64,000 nucleotides of DNA from Candidatus Sulfopaludibacter sp. SbA3 (GTDB lineage Bacteria; Acidobacteriota; Terriglobia; Bryobacterales; Bryobacteraceae): assembly GCA_945890485.1 (NCBI GenBank), contig CAMDCN010000010.1, forward strand, positions 186,001 to 250,000, given 5' to 3'. Shown piece after piece: positions 9,289 to 19,535 of this stretch. The position numbers and the translations under genes are program-made. Position 1 is the first letter of the stretch, and each line of letters starts with the position of its first letter. The notes below the pieces were generated by a model that saw nothing but the letters and a program-made list of their open reading frames with translations, had not been told where the DNA came from and made no database searches.

Positions 9289-12200
9289 CTACCAGAGCAG
9301 TTTCAGGGCAAACTGAGTCTGGCGTGGCGCGTTGGCGGTACCGGTGACACGGCCGAACTGGGCGTTGCCAACGGTGGTGTTCGGCGAGCCGAACACCGGG
9401 TGGTTGAGGGCGTTGAAGCTCTCTCCGCGGAGTTCGAGCGCGACGCGTTCGCCGACGATGTTGAACCGCTTGAAGACCGAGAGGTCGAGCAGTTCGACGA
9501 AGTCGCTGCGGAGGCTCGGGTGCATGCGGCCCATATTGCCGAAGGTGAACTGGGCCGGAAGGGTGAACGCACTGGTGTCGAACCAGCGGTCCAGGGTGGG
9601 GTTGTCGAGAGTGGCGTCCTTGCCGGTCGAGTCCGGGCGCTGGCCGCCGCCGAAAGATTGGCTGGTGTTTCCGGTGGTGAGCATCTGCAGGGGGGAGCCA
9701 CTGCTGAGAGTCATGATCCCGTTCACTTGCCATTGACCGAGGACTGCGTTCAGGAAACCGTTCCACTGGGTTCCATACTGCTTCCCTTTGCCGAACGGCA
9801 GTTCATAGGTGTAGCTGGTGACTAGCCGATGCCGGTAGTCGTACGGCGAAATGGAACGTTCGCAGGCGCGGCAGTTGAAGTTGCGGAAGCCGGCCGAATC
9901 CCAGGCGTTGTCGCCGCCGTCGGCGATGAGCTTCGACCAGGTATAGGCCACCACAGCGGAGCCGGCTTGGGAGAACCGTTTCTTAAAGCTGACCTGCAGG
10001 CTGTGGAAGTTCGAGTTGCCCCACGAGGTGCCCGCGAATGAGACGCCGGGGATGTGGGGATAGGGCGTGAGCAAGTGTCCGCGTTGAACCGTTCGGGTGG
10101 ACAGTGCGCCGACCTTGATGATTCCGAAGAACGGATTCGGCACCGTATCTAACAACCCGGCGTCAGGACGGATGAGCGAATCGGCCAACTGGTCCATCTG
10201 CCAGCCAAGCGGCAGGTGCGTGCCTTTGTTGCCGGCGTAGGCGACTTCGAGAACGGAGGTCTTTCCGAGATCCTGGCCGATGGAGAAGTTCCACTGCGCG
10301 TTGTTCGGTGTCGTCATGACGGAGGGAATTGGCGAGCCAACGCCCTGGCCGAGCGCGGCGAGGAGGCCGTTCGCCGATCCCTCCGGTTGCAGAACTCCAT
10401 TGGGGAACGGGTTGCGCAAGAGGTCGGTTGGCGTGACGCCGTCCACACTGGTAACCCACGGCGTGCTGGCCCGGAAGGGTGCAGTGCCGTAGTTGTTCGC
10501 TCCATACGGTGCTGTCGTGTAGAAGATGCCGCCGCCGGTCCGAATTACGGTGCCAGGGCGAATCTGGTAGGCGATGCCGATGCGGGGGGCGATCTTACCC
10601 CATTCGATACTCTTGAGATTGCGGCCCCGGTCGCCTTGATTGGCGAACGTCCAGCCTCCCTGCAGGTTCAAGCCGGTTTGCTGGCTGAGCGGACTCGGGG
10701 CGGAGGGATCGAAAACGGCGTAGCGATCATAGCGCTCGGTCAGGCCGGTTTCAAAGTCCCAACGGATGCCAAGGTTGAGCGTAAGCTTCCGGTTTACTTT
10801 CCAGTCGTCCTGGAGGTAGAAACCGAAGCTCTTGCTCTCCAGGGCCGGACGAATGCCGTGAACCTCACTACCACCGGCGCCGGTGCCCAGCAGGAACGAG
10901 GCAAAGCCGAAGCCCCCGGTGGCGGAGACAACGCGCGGGTCAGGGCCTTGCGTCATGGCGCGATTGAAGGTGAAATTCATGCTCCAGGGTGCCTGCATGT
11001 GGTTGATGAGGTTGCCGCGGATCTCCGTTCCGGTCTTGAGGGAGTGGCTGCCCAAGACTTTGGATAAAGTGCCGACGAAGGTGTGGGACTGGTTCGCCGA
11101 CCGGAAGTTCCAGTGGTGCAGCAGGCCTGGCATCGTCATCTCCTCGACACTGAACTCTGGAAACGCCAGCAGGTCCGCGCCGGTCTCGGTATAGGCGGGC
11201 AGGCCCAGGGTGGTGGGCCGGAAACCCTTGTGCCAGCTTCCGCGGTCGAGAATGGAGCGGGCAAAGCCGTAGCGGAGGCTCAGCAGCGTGGTGGAGTTGA
11301 TGGTCCAGCTATAGTCGAGGGCGGCGTTCTGTTGCCGTTCGTAATTCGAGTAGCAGCCGCCATCGGGGCATCCGGGGCCAGCCCACAGCTCCGGTTGGGA
11401 GTTCTGATTCTGGAAGATGGTGTAGCGGAAAAAGATGCGCTGGCTGTCGTTGAAGTTGTGGTCGACCTTGGTCGTGCCGCGGTTGACGTCAGTGGGGGCC
11501 TTGCCCTGAAAGAAGAAGTTGTTCTGTCCCGTGTTCGCTTGCCCGGGGAGGTTGGGCCTGGGTCCATAAAACTTCAGCACGTTCGCCGCCACCGGGTCGA
11601 TACGGGTGGCAGGAATTCGATTGCCGGGGAACACAGTACGGGTGAACTGTCCTGGCCGCGCCGGGTCGGGCGAGGTGGAGAACGGATCGTAGATGTTCCG
11701 GAGCGCTCCGGCGGCTGTGAGGGTTTTCGAGAAGTCGCCGCCCATTTGTTCGTCGGTGGGGAGGGTGAAGAACCGCGTTGCGGCCGACCGTTGCCGGCGG
11801 CCTTCGTAGACGGCGAACCAGAAGGTTTTGTTCTTGCCGTCGTAGACCTTGGGGATCACGAGCGGTCCGCCGGAACTGGCGCCGAACTCGTTCCGCTGGA
11901 ATGTAGCCAGTTTGGCGCCGCTGGCATTGGAGAACCAGCCGTTGGCGTCCATTTTGCTGTTGCGCAAGAATTCGAACGCGCTGCCATGGAGCGTGTTCGT
12001 GCCGCTCTTGGTGGCGATTGTCAGAATGCCGCCGCCGCTGCGGCCGTACTCCGCGCTGAAGGCGTTGGTTTGAATGCGGAACTCTTCCACGCCTTCCACC
12101 GAGGGCACCGCGCTGTTGGCGTTCATGTTGGCGGTATTGGCGTTCATGGTGACGGGCACGCCGTCCATCATGATTGCGTTGGAAGAATCGCGGCCTCCGT

Positions 12201-12768
12201 TTACGGTAAATCGGCCGATCGATTCGAAGCCTTCGCCGACGCCGCCATTCCCGCCGGCTGGACGAAATCCGAAAACTCCGGGGGTCAGGGCGGCCAATCC
12301 GTAGACGTTGCGGCCGTTAAGGGGGAGGTCGATGATTCGTTTGTTCTCGACGACGCCGCTTAGCGTGGCGCTGGTGGTGTCGATCGAGACGGCCCCCGTG
12401 GATACTGTCACCGACTCTGTGACAGCGCCCAACTGCAGAGGAATGCTGACTTCCGCTTTCTGCTGGGTGGCGATGGGAATGAGTTCAATCAGGTGCGCCC
12501 GGAATCCAGCTTTCTCTGCCCGGAGGCGGTAGCGGCCGGGGGGAAGGGGCGAAACAAGGAAGAACCCGGACTCATTGGAGGCGGAACGAAGGTTGACGTT
12601 CCGCTCGATATCCGTGACGACAATGCTGGCGCCGGCAATTGCCGCGCCGGAAGGGTCGGTGACAAGACCCGAAATCTGCCCGGCGACAGTCTGCGCTGTC
12701 AACGGTGGCGGGAGAAAGCAAACTGCCAATAACGCTCCCACGACGAAGTTGGAAATAGCGGTTCTCAT
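9289..12768 (-). CDS. Oar-like TonB-dependent outer-membrane receptor
   Basis: This 1159-residue protein has a signal peptide (about 1-25, 'LTAQ'). A carboxypeptidase-regulatory-like beta-sandwich follows ('GQISGLVTDPSGAAIAGASIVVTD', about 30-115), then a plug ('LPLNGRNVYGLAALTPGVFGF', 'VEEFRIQTNAFSAEYGRSGGGILTIATKSGTN'). The rest is a long beta-barrel ending in 'ALKLLW', whose last residue is aromatic as usual for barrel export. This is the expanded acidobacterial family that imports or binds large, probably glycan or peptide, substrates. It is monocistronic and divergent from a second receptor 126 bases away, so the two probably share a control region. Confidence 0.9.
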   Translation of the reverse strand: MRTAISNFVVGALLAVCFLPPPLTAQTVAGQISGLVTDPSGAAIAGASIVVTDIERNVNLRSASNESGFFLVSPLPPGRYRLRAEKAGFRAHLIELIPIATQQKAEVSIPLQLGAVTESVTVSTGAVSIDTTSATLSGVVENKRIIDLPLNGRNVYGLAALTPGVFGFRPAGGNGGVGEGFESIGRFTVNGGRDSSNAIMMDGVPVTMNANTANMNANSAVPSVEGVEEFRIQTNAFSAEYGRSGGGILTIATKSGTNTLHGSAFEFLRNSKMDANGWFSNASGAKLATFQRNEFGASSGGPLVIPKVYDGKNKTFWFAVYEGRRQRSAATRFFTLPTDEQMGGDFSKTLTAAGALRNIYDPFSTSPDPARPGQFTRTVFPGNRIPATRIDPVAANVLKFYGPRPNLPGQANTGQNNFFFQGKAPTDVNRGTTKVDHNFNDSQRIFFRYTIFQNQNSQPELWAGPGCPDGGCYSNYERQQNAALDYSWTINSTTLLSLRYGFARSILDRGSWHKGFRPTTLGLPAYTETGADLLAFPEFSVEEMTMPGLLHHWNFRSANQSHTFVGTLSKVLGSHSLKTGTEIRGNLINHMQAPWSMNFTFNRAMTQGPDPRVVSATGGFGFASFLLGTGAGGSEVHGIRPALESKSFGFYLQDDWKVNRKLTLNLGIRWDFETGLTERYDRYAVFDPSAPSPLSQQTGLNLQGGWTFANQGDRGRNLKSIEWGKIAPRIGIAYQIRPGTVIRTGGGIFYTTAPYGANNYGTAPFRASTPWVTSVDGVTPTDLLRNPFPNGVLQPEGSANGLLAALGQGVGSPIPSVMTTPNNAQWNFSIGQDLGKTSVLEVAYAGNKGTHLPLGWQMDQLADSLIRPDAGLLDTVPNPFFGIIKVGALSTRTVQRGHLLTPYPHIPGVSFAGTSWGNSNFHSLQVSFKKRFSQAGSAVVAYTWSKLIADGGDNAWDSAGFRNFNCRACERSISPYDYRHRLVTSYTYELPFGKGKQYGTQWNGFLNAVLGQWQVNGIMTLSSGSPLQMLTTGNTSQSFGGGQRPDSTGKDATLDNPTLDRWFDTSAFTLPAQFTFGNMGRMHPSLRSDFVELLDLSVFKRFNIVGERVALELRGESFNALNHPVFGSPNTTVGNAQFGRVTGTANAPRQTQFALKLLW

Positions 12769-12894
12769 GGTAATCCCCTGTGGAGTTGGACTTACGACCG
12801 GCGGGAAGCATATCCGAAGTCAGGGCCGAGTACAACGGGTAATGGCGGCTGGTTTAGGGTGTCGTGATAAAATGTCAGTGTCTTGAATACAGTA

Positions 12895-15800
12895 ATGTCC
12901 TTGCGCGTTACACTCCCACTCCTTCTCCTGCTTTCTCTGCGCCCAACTGCCATCGCCCAGTCGACGAAAGCGGATCTCCTGGGGGTAGTTCGCGACCCGG
13001 CGGGTTTACCGGTGACTTCCGCTCTCGTGAATCTACGGAACACCGCGACCGGTCTGACGTCTGCGCAGACATCGGGCATTGACGGCGGCTACCAGTTTTT
13101 CGCCCTGCCTCCCGGGGAGTACCAACTCACGGTTACGAAGTTGCGGTTTGCTCCACTGCAACGCGAGAGGATTCTGCTGCGTGTGGGAGACCGCCTGGCG
13201 CTGGACCTGAACCTGCAGTTGGGCGACGCGAGCCAAGCCGTGGAGGTGACGGATGCCCCGCCACTGCTACAGGCCACGCGGGGCACGGTGAGTTTCGTGG
13301 TGGAGCGGCGCAAGGTTGTGACCCTGCCACTCGATGGGCGAAACTTCGTGCCGCTGATTGCGCTGTCCCCCGGGGTGAGCTTGCCGCCGGGCAACCTGCT
13401 GCCGCGGATAAACGGTAGCCGTCCGCGCGTGAGCGAGTACATCTACGATGGCATCAGCGTGTTACAGCCGGAACCCGGTCAGGTCGCCTACTATCCGATC
13501 ATCGATGCGATTGAGGAATTCCGCGTGGAGACGAACAGCTACTCGGCCGAGTATGGACGGTCGAACGGGGGCGTGATCCTCGTGAACCAGAAGTCCGGCA
13601 CCAACGTCTGGCACGGCACGCTGTTCGAGTTCTTCCGGAACGAGAAGCTGAACGCTCAAAACCTGTTTGCCACGACCGGGGACAAGCCACGCTTTCGGCG
13701 GAATCAGTATGGGTTCGTAGTGGGCGGACCGCTGCAGAAGAACCAGACGTTTCTTTTCGCGGACTGGCAGGGGACGCGGCTGAACACGGGAGTGGTGCGG
13801 ACAAGTACGGTGCCGACAACCGCGCAGCGCGGCGGCGCTTTCGTCAATGCGGTTTTCGACCCTGCCACCACGCGGCGGTCCGAGGCGGGTTTCGCGCGGG
13901 ATCCGTTTCCGGGCAATGTCATTCCGGCGACGCGGTTCGACCGCGCGGCGCAGGCGGTGGTGGACCGCTATCCGGCCCCGAACGGATTCGGCGCGGCCGG
14001 GGCCGAGGCGACCGCGAACAACTATCGCCGGCAAGGAAACGACGACACGGCGGCGGAGCAGTTTGACCTGCGAGTGGATCGGTATCTGGGCGTTAATCAG
14101 CGCCTCTTCGGCCGCTACTCGTTCCTGCGCGACGACAGCCGGCCGTCGACCCCACTTCCCGACGGGAGCGGCAATCTGACCGCCGGGACGATCGGCGACA
14201 CAATCACGCGGGCTGACAGCGTGGTGGGGGAGCACACCTGGAATGTGGCGCCGACGGTGGTGAACCAGCTCCGTGCGGGCTACACGCGTCGACGGTTTTC
14301 GCGGAGTTCGTTGCGGTTGGGCAGGCCGGCGAGCGAGGCAACGCTGATTCCCAACATCCCGGCCTCTTCGTTTGCGGACGTCCTACCGACGTACGACATC
14401 GTTGGCCTGCAGCAACTGGGGCCGCCCGCGAGCGGGAACTCGAATTTCACTACCTCGGTGACGCAGTTGGTGGACAATGCCTCCTGGCTTCGAGGCGGGC
14501 ACAGTTTCAAGGCAGGAACGGATATTCGTCTGCAGACGCTCGATGTTCTGCAGCCGCCGAGTCCGACCGGAAACTTTCAGTTCACGGGTATCTTCACGGG
14601 GGCGCTGGCGCCTTCCGGTGCGGTCACCGGAGGGTCGGCGTTCGGGTCCTTCCTCCTGGGCCAAGTGGGCCGGTTCAGCCTGGATGCGCAACCGGAACTG
14701 CTGCAGCCGCGAGCGCGCATCGCGGAGTTCTTCCTTCAGGACGACTGGCGGGCCTCCCGCCGCCTGAGTCTGAATTTGGGTGTGCGCTATACGTTGAACT
14801 TTCCTTCGACGGTAGTGGGCGACCGCGGAGCGGTGTTCAATCTGGCGACGCAGCGGCTGGACTACCTCGGTGCGAACGGAGCGCCTTCGACGGCGCGCGA
14901 GTTGGAGAAGAAGAACTTTGCGCCTCGCGCCGGCTTGGCCTATTCGCTGAGGGAGTCTCTGGTTTTGCGCTCGGGCTACAGTTTGACGTGGATTGAGCAG
15001 GCAGGCATCACCACGCCGTTTACCACGCCGCTGTTTCCGTTCATCCAGACGTTAGGCCAGCAGACTCTGGACAACATCAACCCGGCTTTCGTCTTGTCGC
15101 AGGGCCCGGCGGTGCGAGTACAGCCGCTTGGCCCGGACGCGGGACTCGGGCAAGGTGTATTCGGCGTGCAGCGCGACAATGGCAGCGGCTATGCCCAGCA
15201 GTGGAACTTCAGCCTGCAGAAGACCTTCGGCTCCGACTGGAGCGTCGAGGCCGGATATCTGGGTTCGAAGTTGACCCGGCTCGGGGTTCCGGATGGGAAC
15301 CTGAATCAGTTGACGGTGGAACAGTTGGCGCTCGGGGCGCAGTTAACCCAAGCGGTGTCAAATCCGTTTCTGGGCCAGGTTCCGGCGAACAGTTCGTTGG
15401 GCGGCGCGACGATTCCGCGTGGTCAACTGCTGCGGCCTTTCCCCCGGTTTACGACCGTGGCGCTATACCGGAACAACGTGGGCCACTCGACCTATCACTC
15501 GTTTCAGGGGCGCCTGGAGAAACGGCTCTCGCGCGGGTTGACGTTCACGATGGCGTACACGTTTTCGCGATTGATTGACGATGCGGGAGCGGTGTTCGAC
15601 TCCGCTGTGCTGACGGGCCCGGTGGCGAACTTTCAGGCGGCGGATAGCTTTAACAAGCGGCTGGAGAAGGACGTCTCAACCGGCAACGTGCCGCACAACC
15701 TCTCGTTCGGATTCGTGTACGAGCTAGCGGGAGAAGGGCGCTGGCGGCGCGGCTGGCAAGTTGCGGGGATTGTGCGGGCCCAATCGGGAAGCCCGGTGGC

Positions 15801-16191
15801 GGTGACGCAGGCGACGAACTTGAATGCGTTCGCCGGGTTTGGCGTGCAGCGGCCGAACCGGGTAGCGGATCCGGCGCTGGCCGCGGAAGAGCGATCAACG
15901 GCGCGGTGGTTCAGGACGAGCGCCTTTGCCCAGGCGCCGCAATTCACGATCGGCAACAGTTCGCGGAACCCGGTGGTAGGGCCTGCTTACCGGACATTGG
16001 ATGCGATGATCGGGCGGACGTTCCGGCTGTCGGAGCGCCTGCGTGCGGAGTTCCGGGCGGAGGCGTTCAACGCGACGAATACGCCCCCGTTGGGCAATCC
16101 CAATGGCAGTTTCGGCAATCCGGCGTTCGGGACGATTACGACGGCATTGGATCCGCGGGTGTACGAATTGGTGGTTAAGCTACAATTCTGA
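12895..16191 (+). CDS. Oar-like TonB-dependent outer-membrane receptor
   Basis: I start at ATG 12895 ('MSLRVTLPLLLLLSLRPTAIAQ', a good signal peptide); a TTG 12 bases upstream is also in frame. The layout is the same as its divergent neighbour: a regulatory-like domain ('ADLLGVVRDPAGLPVTSALVNLRN'), a plug ('LPLDGRNFVPLIALSPGVSL', 'IEEFRVETNSYSAEYGRSNGGVILVNQKSGTN') and a barrel ending 'ELVVKLQF' at residue 1098. It is only distantly similar to the neighbouring receptor, so this is not a recent duplication. Five bases downstream begins an XRE/PBP regulator, which suggests that the substrate also acts as a signal. Confidence 0.9.
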   Translation: MSLRVTLPLLLLLSLRPTAIAQSTKADLLGVVRDPAGLPVTSALVNLRNTATGLTSAQTSGIDGGYQFFALPPGEYQLTVTKLRFAPLQRERILLRVGDRLALDLNLQLGDASQAVEVTDAPPLLQATRGTVSFVVERRKVVTLPLDGRNFVPLIALSPGVSLPPGNLLPRINGSRPRVSEYIYDGISVLQPEPGQVAYYPIIDAIEEFRVETNSYSAEYGRSNGGVILVNQKSGTNVWHGTLFEFFRNEKLNAQNLFATTGDKPRFRRNQYGFVVGGPLQKNQTFLFADWQGTRLNTGVVRTSTVPTTAQRGGAFVNAVFDPATTRRSEAGFARDPFPGNVIPATRFDRAAQAVVDRYPAPNGFGAAGAEATANNYRRQGNDDTAAEQFDLRVDRYLGVNQRLFGRYSFLRDDSRPSTPLPDGSGNLTAGTIGDTITRADSVVGEHTWNVAPTVVNQLRAGYTRRRFSRSSLRLGRPASEATLIPNIPASSFADVLPTYDIVGLQQLGPPASGNSNFTTSVTQLVDNASWLRGGHSFKAGTDIRLQTLDVLQPPSPTGNFQFTGIFTGALAPSGAVTGGSAFGSFLLGQVGRFSLDAQPELLQPRARIAEFFLQDDWRASRRLSLNLGVRYTLNFPSTVVGDRGAVFNLATQRLDYLGANGAPSTARELEKKNFAPRAGLAYSLRESLVLRSGYSLTWIEQAGITTPFTTPLFPFIQTLGQQTLDNINPAFVLSQGPAVRVQPLGPDAGLGQGVFGVQRDNGSGYAQQWNFSLQKTFGSDWSVEAGYLGSKLTRLGVPDGNLNQLTVEQLALGAQLTQAVSNPFLGQVPANSSLGGATIPRGQLLRPFPRFTTVALYRNNVGHSTYHSFQGRLEKRLSRGLTFTMAYTFSRLIDDAGAVFDSAVLTGPVANFQAADSFNKRLEKDVSTGNVPHNLSFGFVYELAGEGRWRRGWQVAGIVRAQSGSPVAVTQATNLNAFAGFGVQRPNRVADPALAAEERSTARWFRTSAFAQAPQFTIGNSSRNPVVGPAYRTLDAMIGRTFRLSERLRAEFRAEAFNATNTPPLGNPNGSFGNPAFGTITTALDPRVYELVVKLQF

Positions 16192-16196
16192 GGGTC

Positions 16197-17318
16197 ATGG
16201 ATTCCAGCATTCAGAACCAGTTGAGCGCCGTGCGACGCAGCCGGGGACTCGCGGCAGCGGAGCTGGCCAAGCGGGTGGGCGTCAGCCGGCAGACGATCTA
16301 CGCGATTGAATCTGGGACGTATATGCCGAACACGGAAGTGACGCTCCGTCTGGCCAGGGCGCTGGAGGCGCCGGTGGAAGAGATATTTTCCTTAAACCCG
16401 GAACCATCGGCGCCGCCGGAGGCACTACCGGCCGAGGTACTGAGCGCGGTTTCCGTGGGGAAGGGGCAAGCGGTGCGGGTTTGTCTGGTCGGGACACACC
16501 GGGTGTGCATCCCGGTGAACGCGGCTCCGTACTATCTGCCGGAGGCCGACGGCGTGGTGGCGAAGGTGGGGCGGACCCCGGGGAAAGGGGACGTCGTCGT
16601 GTTCGCACCGGAAGAGGGCAGCGGGAAAAGGCTCGTGCTGGCGGGCTGTGACCCGGCAATTGGCTTGGTCGCCCGCATGGTGGAACGGAACGGGGGCGTA
16701 GAGATTGTTTCGGCGGCAGCCTCCAGCAAGTTGGCGTTAGCGTGGCTGAAAGAGGGCAAGGTCAACATTGCCGGCACTCATCTAGAGGATGCCGCAAGTG
16801 GCGAGTTCAACCTGCCGTATCTGCGTAGCGAGTTTCCGGGAGAGGACTTTGCCGTCGTGAGTTTCGCACGTTGGGAAGAGGGATTCGTCGTGGCACCGGG
16901 AAATCCGAAGGGAATCCGGAAGGTGGAAGACCTCGCCAAACGGACGGTGCGGTTTGTGAATCGAGAGGCGGGGTCGGGTAGCCGGGCGCTATTGGACCGG
17001 CTCTTGGGGGCCGCCGGTGTTCCGCCGGGAAAGGTGTCTGGGTATAAGCGGCTGGCCTATGGGCATTTGGCGGTGGCGTATCTGGTGCTGACGGGTGAGG
17101 CGGACTGCTGCGTGGCCACCCGTTCGGCCGCGCAGACGTTTCAGCTTGATTTTGTGCCGCTACAGAGTGAGCGCTACGATTTCGTGATGCGAAGACAAAT
17201 GATGGAGACGCCAGCGGCGCAGATCTTTCTGGACGTCCTGCAGCGTGCTGCGCTGCGCCGCAAGCTCGAGGTCTTGGCGGGCTACGACACGGCGCAGACA
17301 GGGGCCGTTCTGGCCTAG
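16197..17318 (+). CDS. XRE-type regulator fused to a periplasmic-binding-protein-like domain
   Basis: Residues about 7-62 are a Cro/CI-type helix-turn-helix ('LSAVRRSRGLAAAELAKRVGVSRQTIYAIESGTYMP'). From about 165 to 370 comes a substrate-binding fold of the PBP-like (PF12727) group seen on molybdopterin/molybdate regulators. It has 'HLEDAASGEFNLPYL', 'FVVAPGNPKGIRKVEDLAKRTVRFVNREAGSGSRALLD' and 'YGHLAVAYLVLTGEADCCVA'. The protein has no signal, so it is cytoplasmic and would sense a small ligand, possibly an oxyanion or cofactor precursor. It is five bases after the TonB receptor gene and probably co-transcribed with it. Confidence 0.85.
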   Translation: MDSSIQNQLSAVRRSRGLAAAELAKRVGVSRQTIYAIESGTYMPNTEVTLRLARALEAPVEEIFSLNPEPSAPPEALPAEVLSAVSVGKGQAVRVCLVGTHRVCIPVNAAPYYLPEADGVVAKVGRTPGKGDVVVFAPEEGSGKRLVLAGCDPAIGLVARMVERNGGVEIVSAAASSKLALAWLKEGKVNIAGTHLEDAASGEFNLPYLRSEFPGEDFAVVSFARWEEGFVVAPGNPKGIRKVEDLAKRTVRFVNREAGSGSRALLDRLLGAAGVPPGKVSGYKRLAYGHLAVAYLVLTGEADCCVATRSAAQTFQLDFVPLQSERYDFVMRRQMMETPAAQIFLDVLQRAALRRKLEVLAGYDTAQTGAVLA

Positions 17319-17372
17319 GATGGGCGAAAGGGAGGGGTCATGGTATCCTAAACCTTTATTTCTGAGGGTTCC

Positions 17373-19535
17373 ATGCCACTTCTCCGCTACGAAACGAAGA
17401 GCGGCATAGCGGTTACCCGGAACCTGAGCAAGGCCCCTTATAAGAAGGGCCTCCGTAGTCTGCTTCAGGATCTGGACCGTTATCGCGGCTTCTATCTTTC
17501 CTCGGGATACGAGTATCCCGGGCGGTATTCTCGATGGGATATTGCATCGATGAAACCGCCCCTGGAAGTCGTGGCTTGGGGACGGAAGGTTGAGTTCCGG
17601 GCACTGAACCAGCGCGGAACCGTGATTTGCCAGATGTTTGGCCGCGTCCTGGCCGACCATCCGCATTGGGAATCGTTTTCCGCCACCGCGGCTGGGCTCA
17701 GCGGCACGCTGAAGCCTCTGCCGGAGTTCTTCCCGGAAGAGGAACGGTCGAAGCAGCCGTCTGTATTCTCCATTCTGCGGGCGATCGTCGAAGAGTTCCG
17801 GCATCCGGACGATTCGAAGCTCTCGTTTGTCGGCGCGTTCGGCTACGATCTGCTGTTTCAGTTTGACCCGATCCAACTGCGCCTGGAGCGTGGCGACCGT
17901 AAAGATCTGCACCTCTTCTTCTGCGACGACATCTTCTACATGGACCGCAAGAAAGAGGTGATCGAGCGCTACCGCTACGAATTCTCCTACGAAGAGTTGA
18001 CGACGGCTGGGTTGCCGGCGGAGGCGGATCGGGTTTCGAAGCCGCCGGTATTGCCGCCCGCTCCGGTGACGAGCAACCACACACCGGCCGAGTACATGGC
18101 GAACGTGGAAAAGGTCCGGGCGCGGATGAAGGTGGGCGACTACTACGAAGTCGTGCTGCGGCAGACCTTCTCGACGCCCTATGCCGAGAAGCCGTCAGTG
18201 CTCTTTAACCGGATCCAACAGGCAAGCCCATCGCCGTACGAGTTCCTGCTCCAGTTGGGCGAGGAGCAGTTGATCGGCGCAAGCCCGGAGATGTTTGTCC
18301 GCGTGGAGGGGCCGCGCGTCGAAACCTGCCCGATTTCGGGCACGGCGCGGCGGACGGGCGACCCGATGGCGGATGCCGAGGCGATCAAAAATCTGTTGAG
18401 TTCGGCCAAGGAAGAGAGCGAGTTGACGATGTGTACGGACGTCGACCGCAACGACAAGTCGCGGGTCTGCGTGCCGGGGACGGTGCAGGTGATCGGGCGG
18501 CGGCTGATCGAGAGCTACGCGGGGTTGTTCCACACGGTGGATCATGTCGAGGGCCTGCTGATGCCGGGCTTCGACGCGATCGACGCCTTCCTTTCGCACA
18601 TGTGGGCGGTTACGCTGATCGGTGCGCCGAAAAAGGCCGCCTCGCAGGAGATTGAGAACCTGGAGAAAGACGCCCGCGGCTGGTACGGCGGAGCGATCGG
18701 AATGCTGTCGCTGAACGGGGACATCAACACCGGGATCACGATTCGGACGGTTCATTTAAAGGACGGTCTGGCTTCGTACTCGGCCGGGGCGACTTTGCTC
18801 TATGACTCCGACCCGGCGAGCGAGGAGCAGGAGACGCAAATCAAGGCCACCGGATTCTTTCGGGCCTTAGCGATGGGCAAGCCGGTAAAGCGGGTGGCGG
18901 AAGAGTCGGCCCGTGTGGGTGAGGGGCTGAAGTTGCTGCTGGTCGACAACGACGACTGCTTTGTACTGACGCTAGCAAACTATGCGCGGCAGACGGGGGC
19001 AGAGGTGGTGACCTACCGGGCCGGGATTTCGGAAGCCAAGATCGAGGAGATTGACCCGGACCTGATTCTGGTTTCGCCGGGGCCGGGGCGGCCGGAGGAT
19101 TTCGGCGTGCCCGCGCTCGTGCGTTTTGCCGCGAGCGCCGGGTATCCGGTGTTGGGCGTGTGCTTGGGTTTGCAAGGAATTGTCGAAGCGTTTGGCGGCG
19201 AGCTGGGTGTGCTGGATTATCCAATGCATGGCAAACCGTCACTCGTGCGGCATGGTGGCGCTGGGTGCTTTGCAGGGCTGGCGGATCCGCTCAAGGTGGG
19301 CCGGTATCATTCGCTCTACGCGTTGCCGGAGAAGTTGCCAGATTGCCTGGAGGTGACGGCGCGGAGCGAGGACGGCATCATTATGGGGGTACGTCATAAA
19401 GAGTTGCCTATCGAGGCCGTGCAGTTCCATCCGGAGTCGATCTTGACGATGGAGGAGAAGGCCGGGGTGCGGATGATCGAAAACATGGTCCGCATTCACG
19501 GACGGGCGAAAAGCCGACGACTGGTGACAGGGTGA
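17373..19535 (+). CDS. trpEG: Anthranilate synthase, fused TrpE-TrpG
   Basis: Component I fills about residues 1-510: 'TPAEYMANVEKVRARMKVGDYYEVVLRQTF', 'GASPEMFVRVEGPRVETCPISGTARR' and 'SELTMCTDVDRNDKSRVC' are chorismate-binding motifs. Component II (glutamine amidotransferase class I) fills about 522-720, with the nucleophile Cys near 597 in 'VLGVCLGLQGI' and 'AVQFHPESIL' carrying the His/Glu. The enzyme converts chorismate and glutamine to anthranilate, the first step to tryptophan. The single-chain form of about 720 residues is known from rhizobia and some other bacteria. No trp leader peptide or attenuator is visible in the short upstream gap, and no other trp genes are nearby. Confidence 0.93.
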   Translation: MPLLRYETKSGIAVTRNLSKAPYKKGLRSLLQDLDRYRGFYLSSGYEYPGRYSRWDIASMKPPLEVVAWGRKVEFRALNQRGTVICQMFGRVLADHPHWESFSATAAGLSGTLKPLPEFFPEEERSKQPSVFSILRAIVEEFRHPDDSKLSFVGAFGYDLLFQFDPIQLRLERGDRKDLHLFFCDDIFYMDRKKEVIERYRYEFSYEELTTAGLPAEADRVSKPPVLPPAPVTSNHTPAEYMANVEKVRARMKVGDYYEVVLRQTFSTPYAEKPSVLFNRIQQASPSPYEFLLQLGEEQLIGASPEMFVRVEGPRVETCPISGTARRTGDPMADAEAIKNLLSSAKEESELTMCTDVDRNDKSRVCVPGTVQVIGRRLIESYAGLFHTVDHVEGLLMPGFDAIDAFLSHMWAVTLIGAPKKAASQEIENLEKDARGWYGGAIGMLSLNGDINTGITIRTVHLKDGLASYSAGATLLYDSDPASEEQETQIKATGFFRALAMGKPVKRVAEESARVGEGLKLLLVDNDDCFVLTLANYARQTGAEVVTYRAGISEAKIEEIDPDLILVSPGPGRPEDFGVPALVRFAASAGYPVLGVCLGLQGIVEAFGGELGVLDYPMHGKPSLVRHGGAGCFAGLADPLKVGRYHSLYALPEKLPDCLEVTARSEDGIIMGVRHKELPIEAVQFHPESILTMEEKAGVRMIENMVRIHGRAKSRRLVTG

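Noticed and set aside
8300-9766. 488-codon minus-strand frame across the ankyrin gene and the receptor end
   Set aside because: Both overlapped genes are clearly real, and this product is a Pro/Arg/His-rich shadow spanning their junction.
11083-12363. 426-codon plus-strand frame
   Set aside because: Entirely inside the TonB receptor gene on the other strand; composition is a mirror of the barrel strands.
17319-17372. trp leader peptide/attenuator
   Set aside because: The gap is only 54 bases, with no Trp-codon run or competing hairpins.
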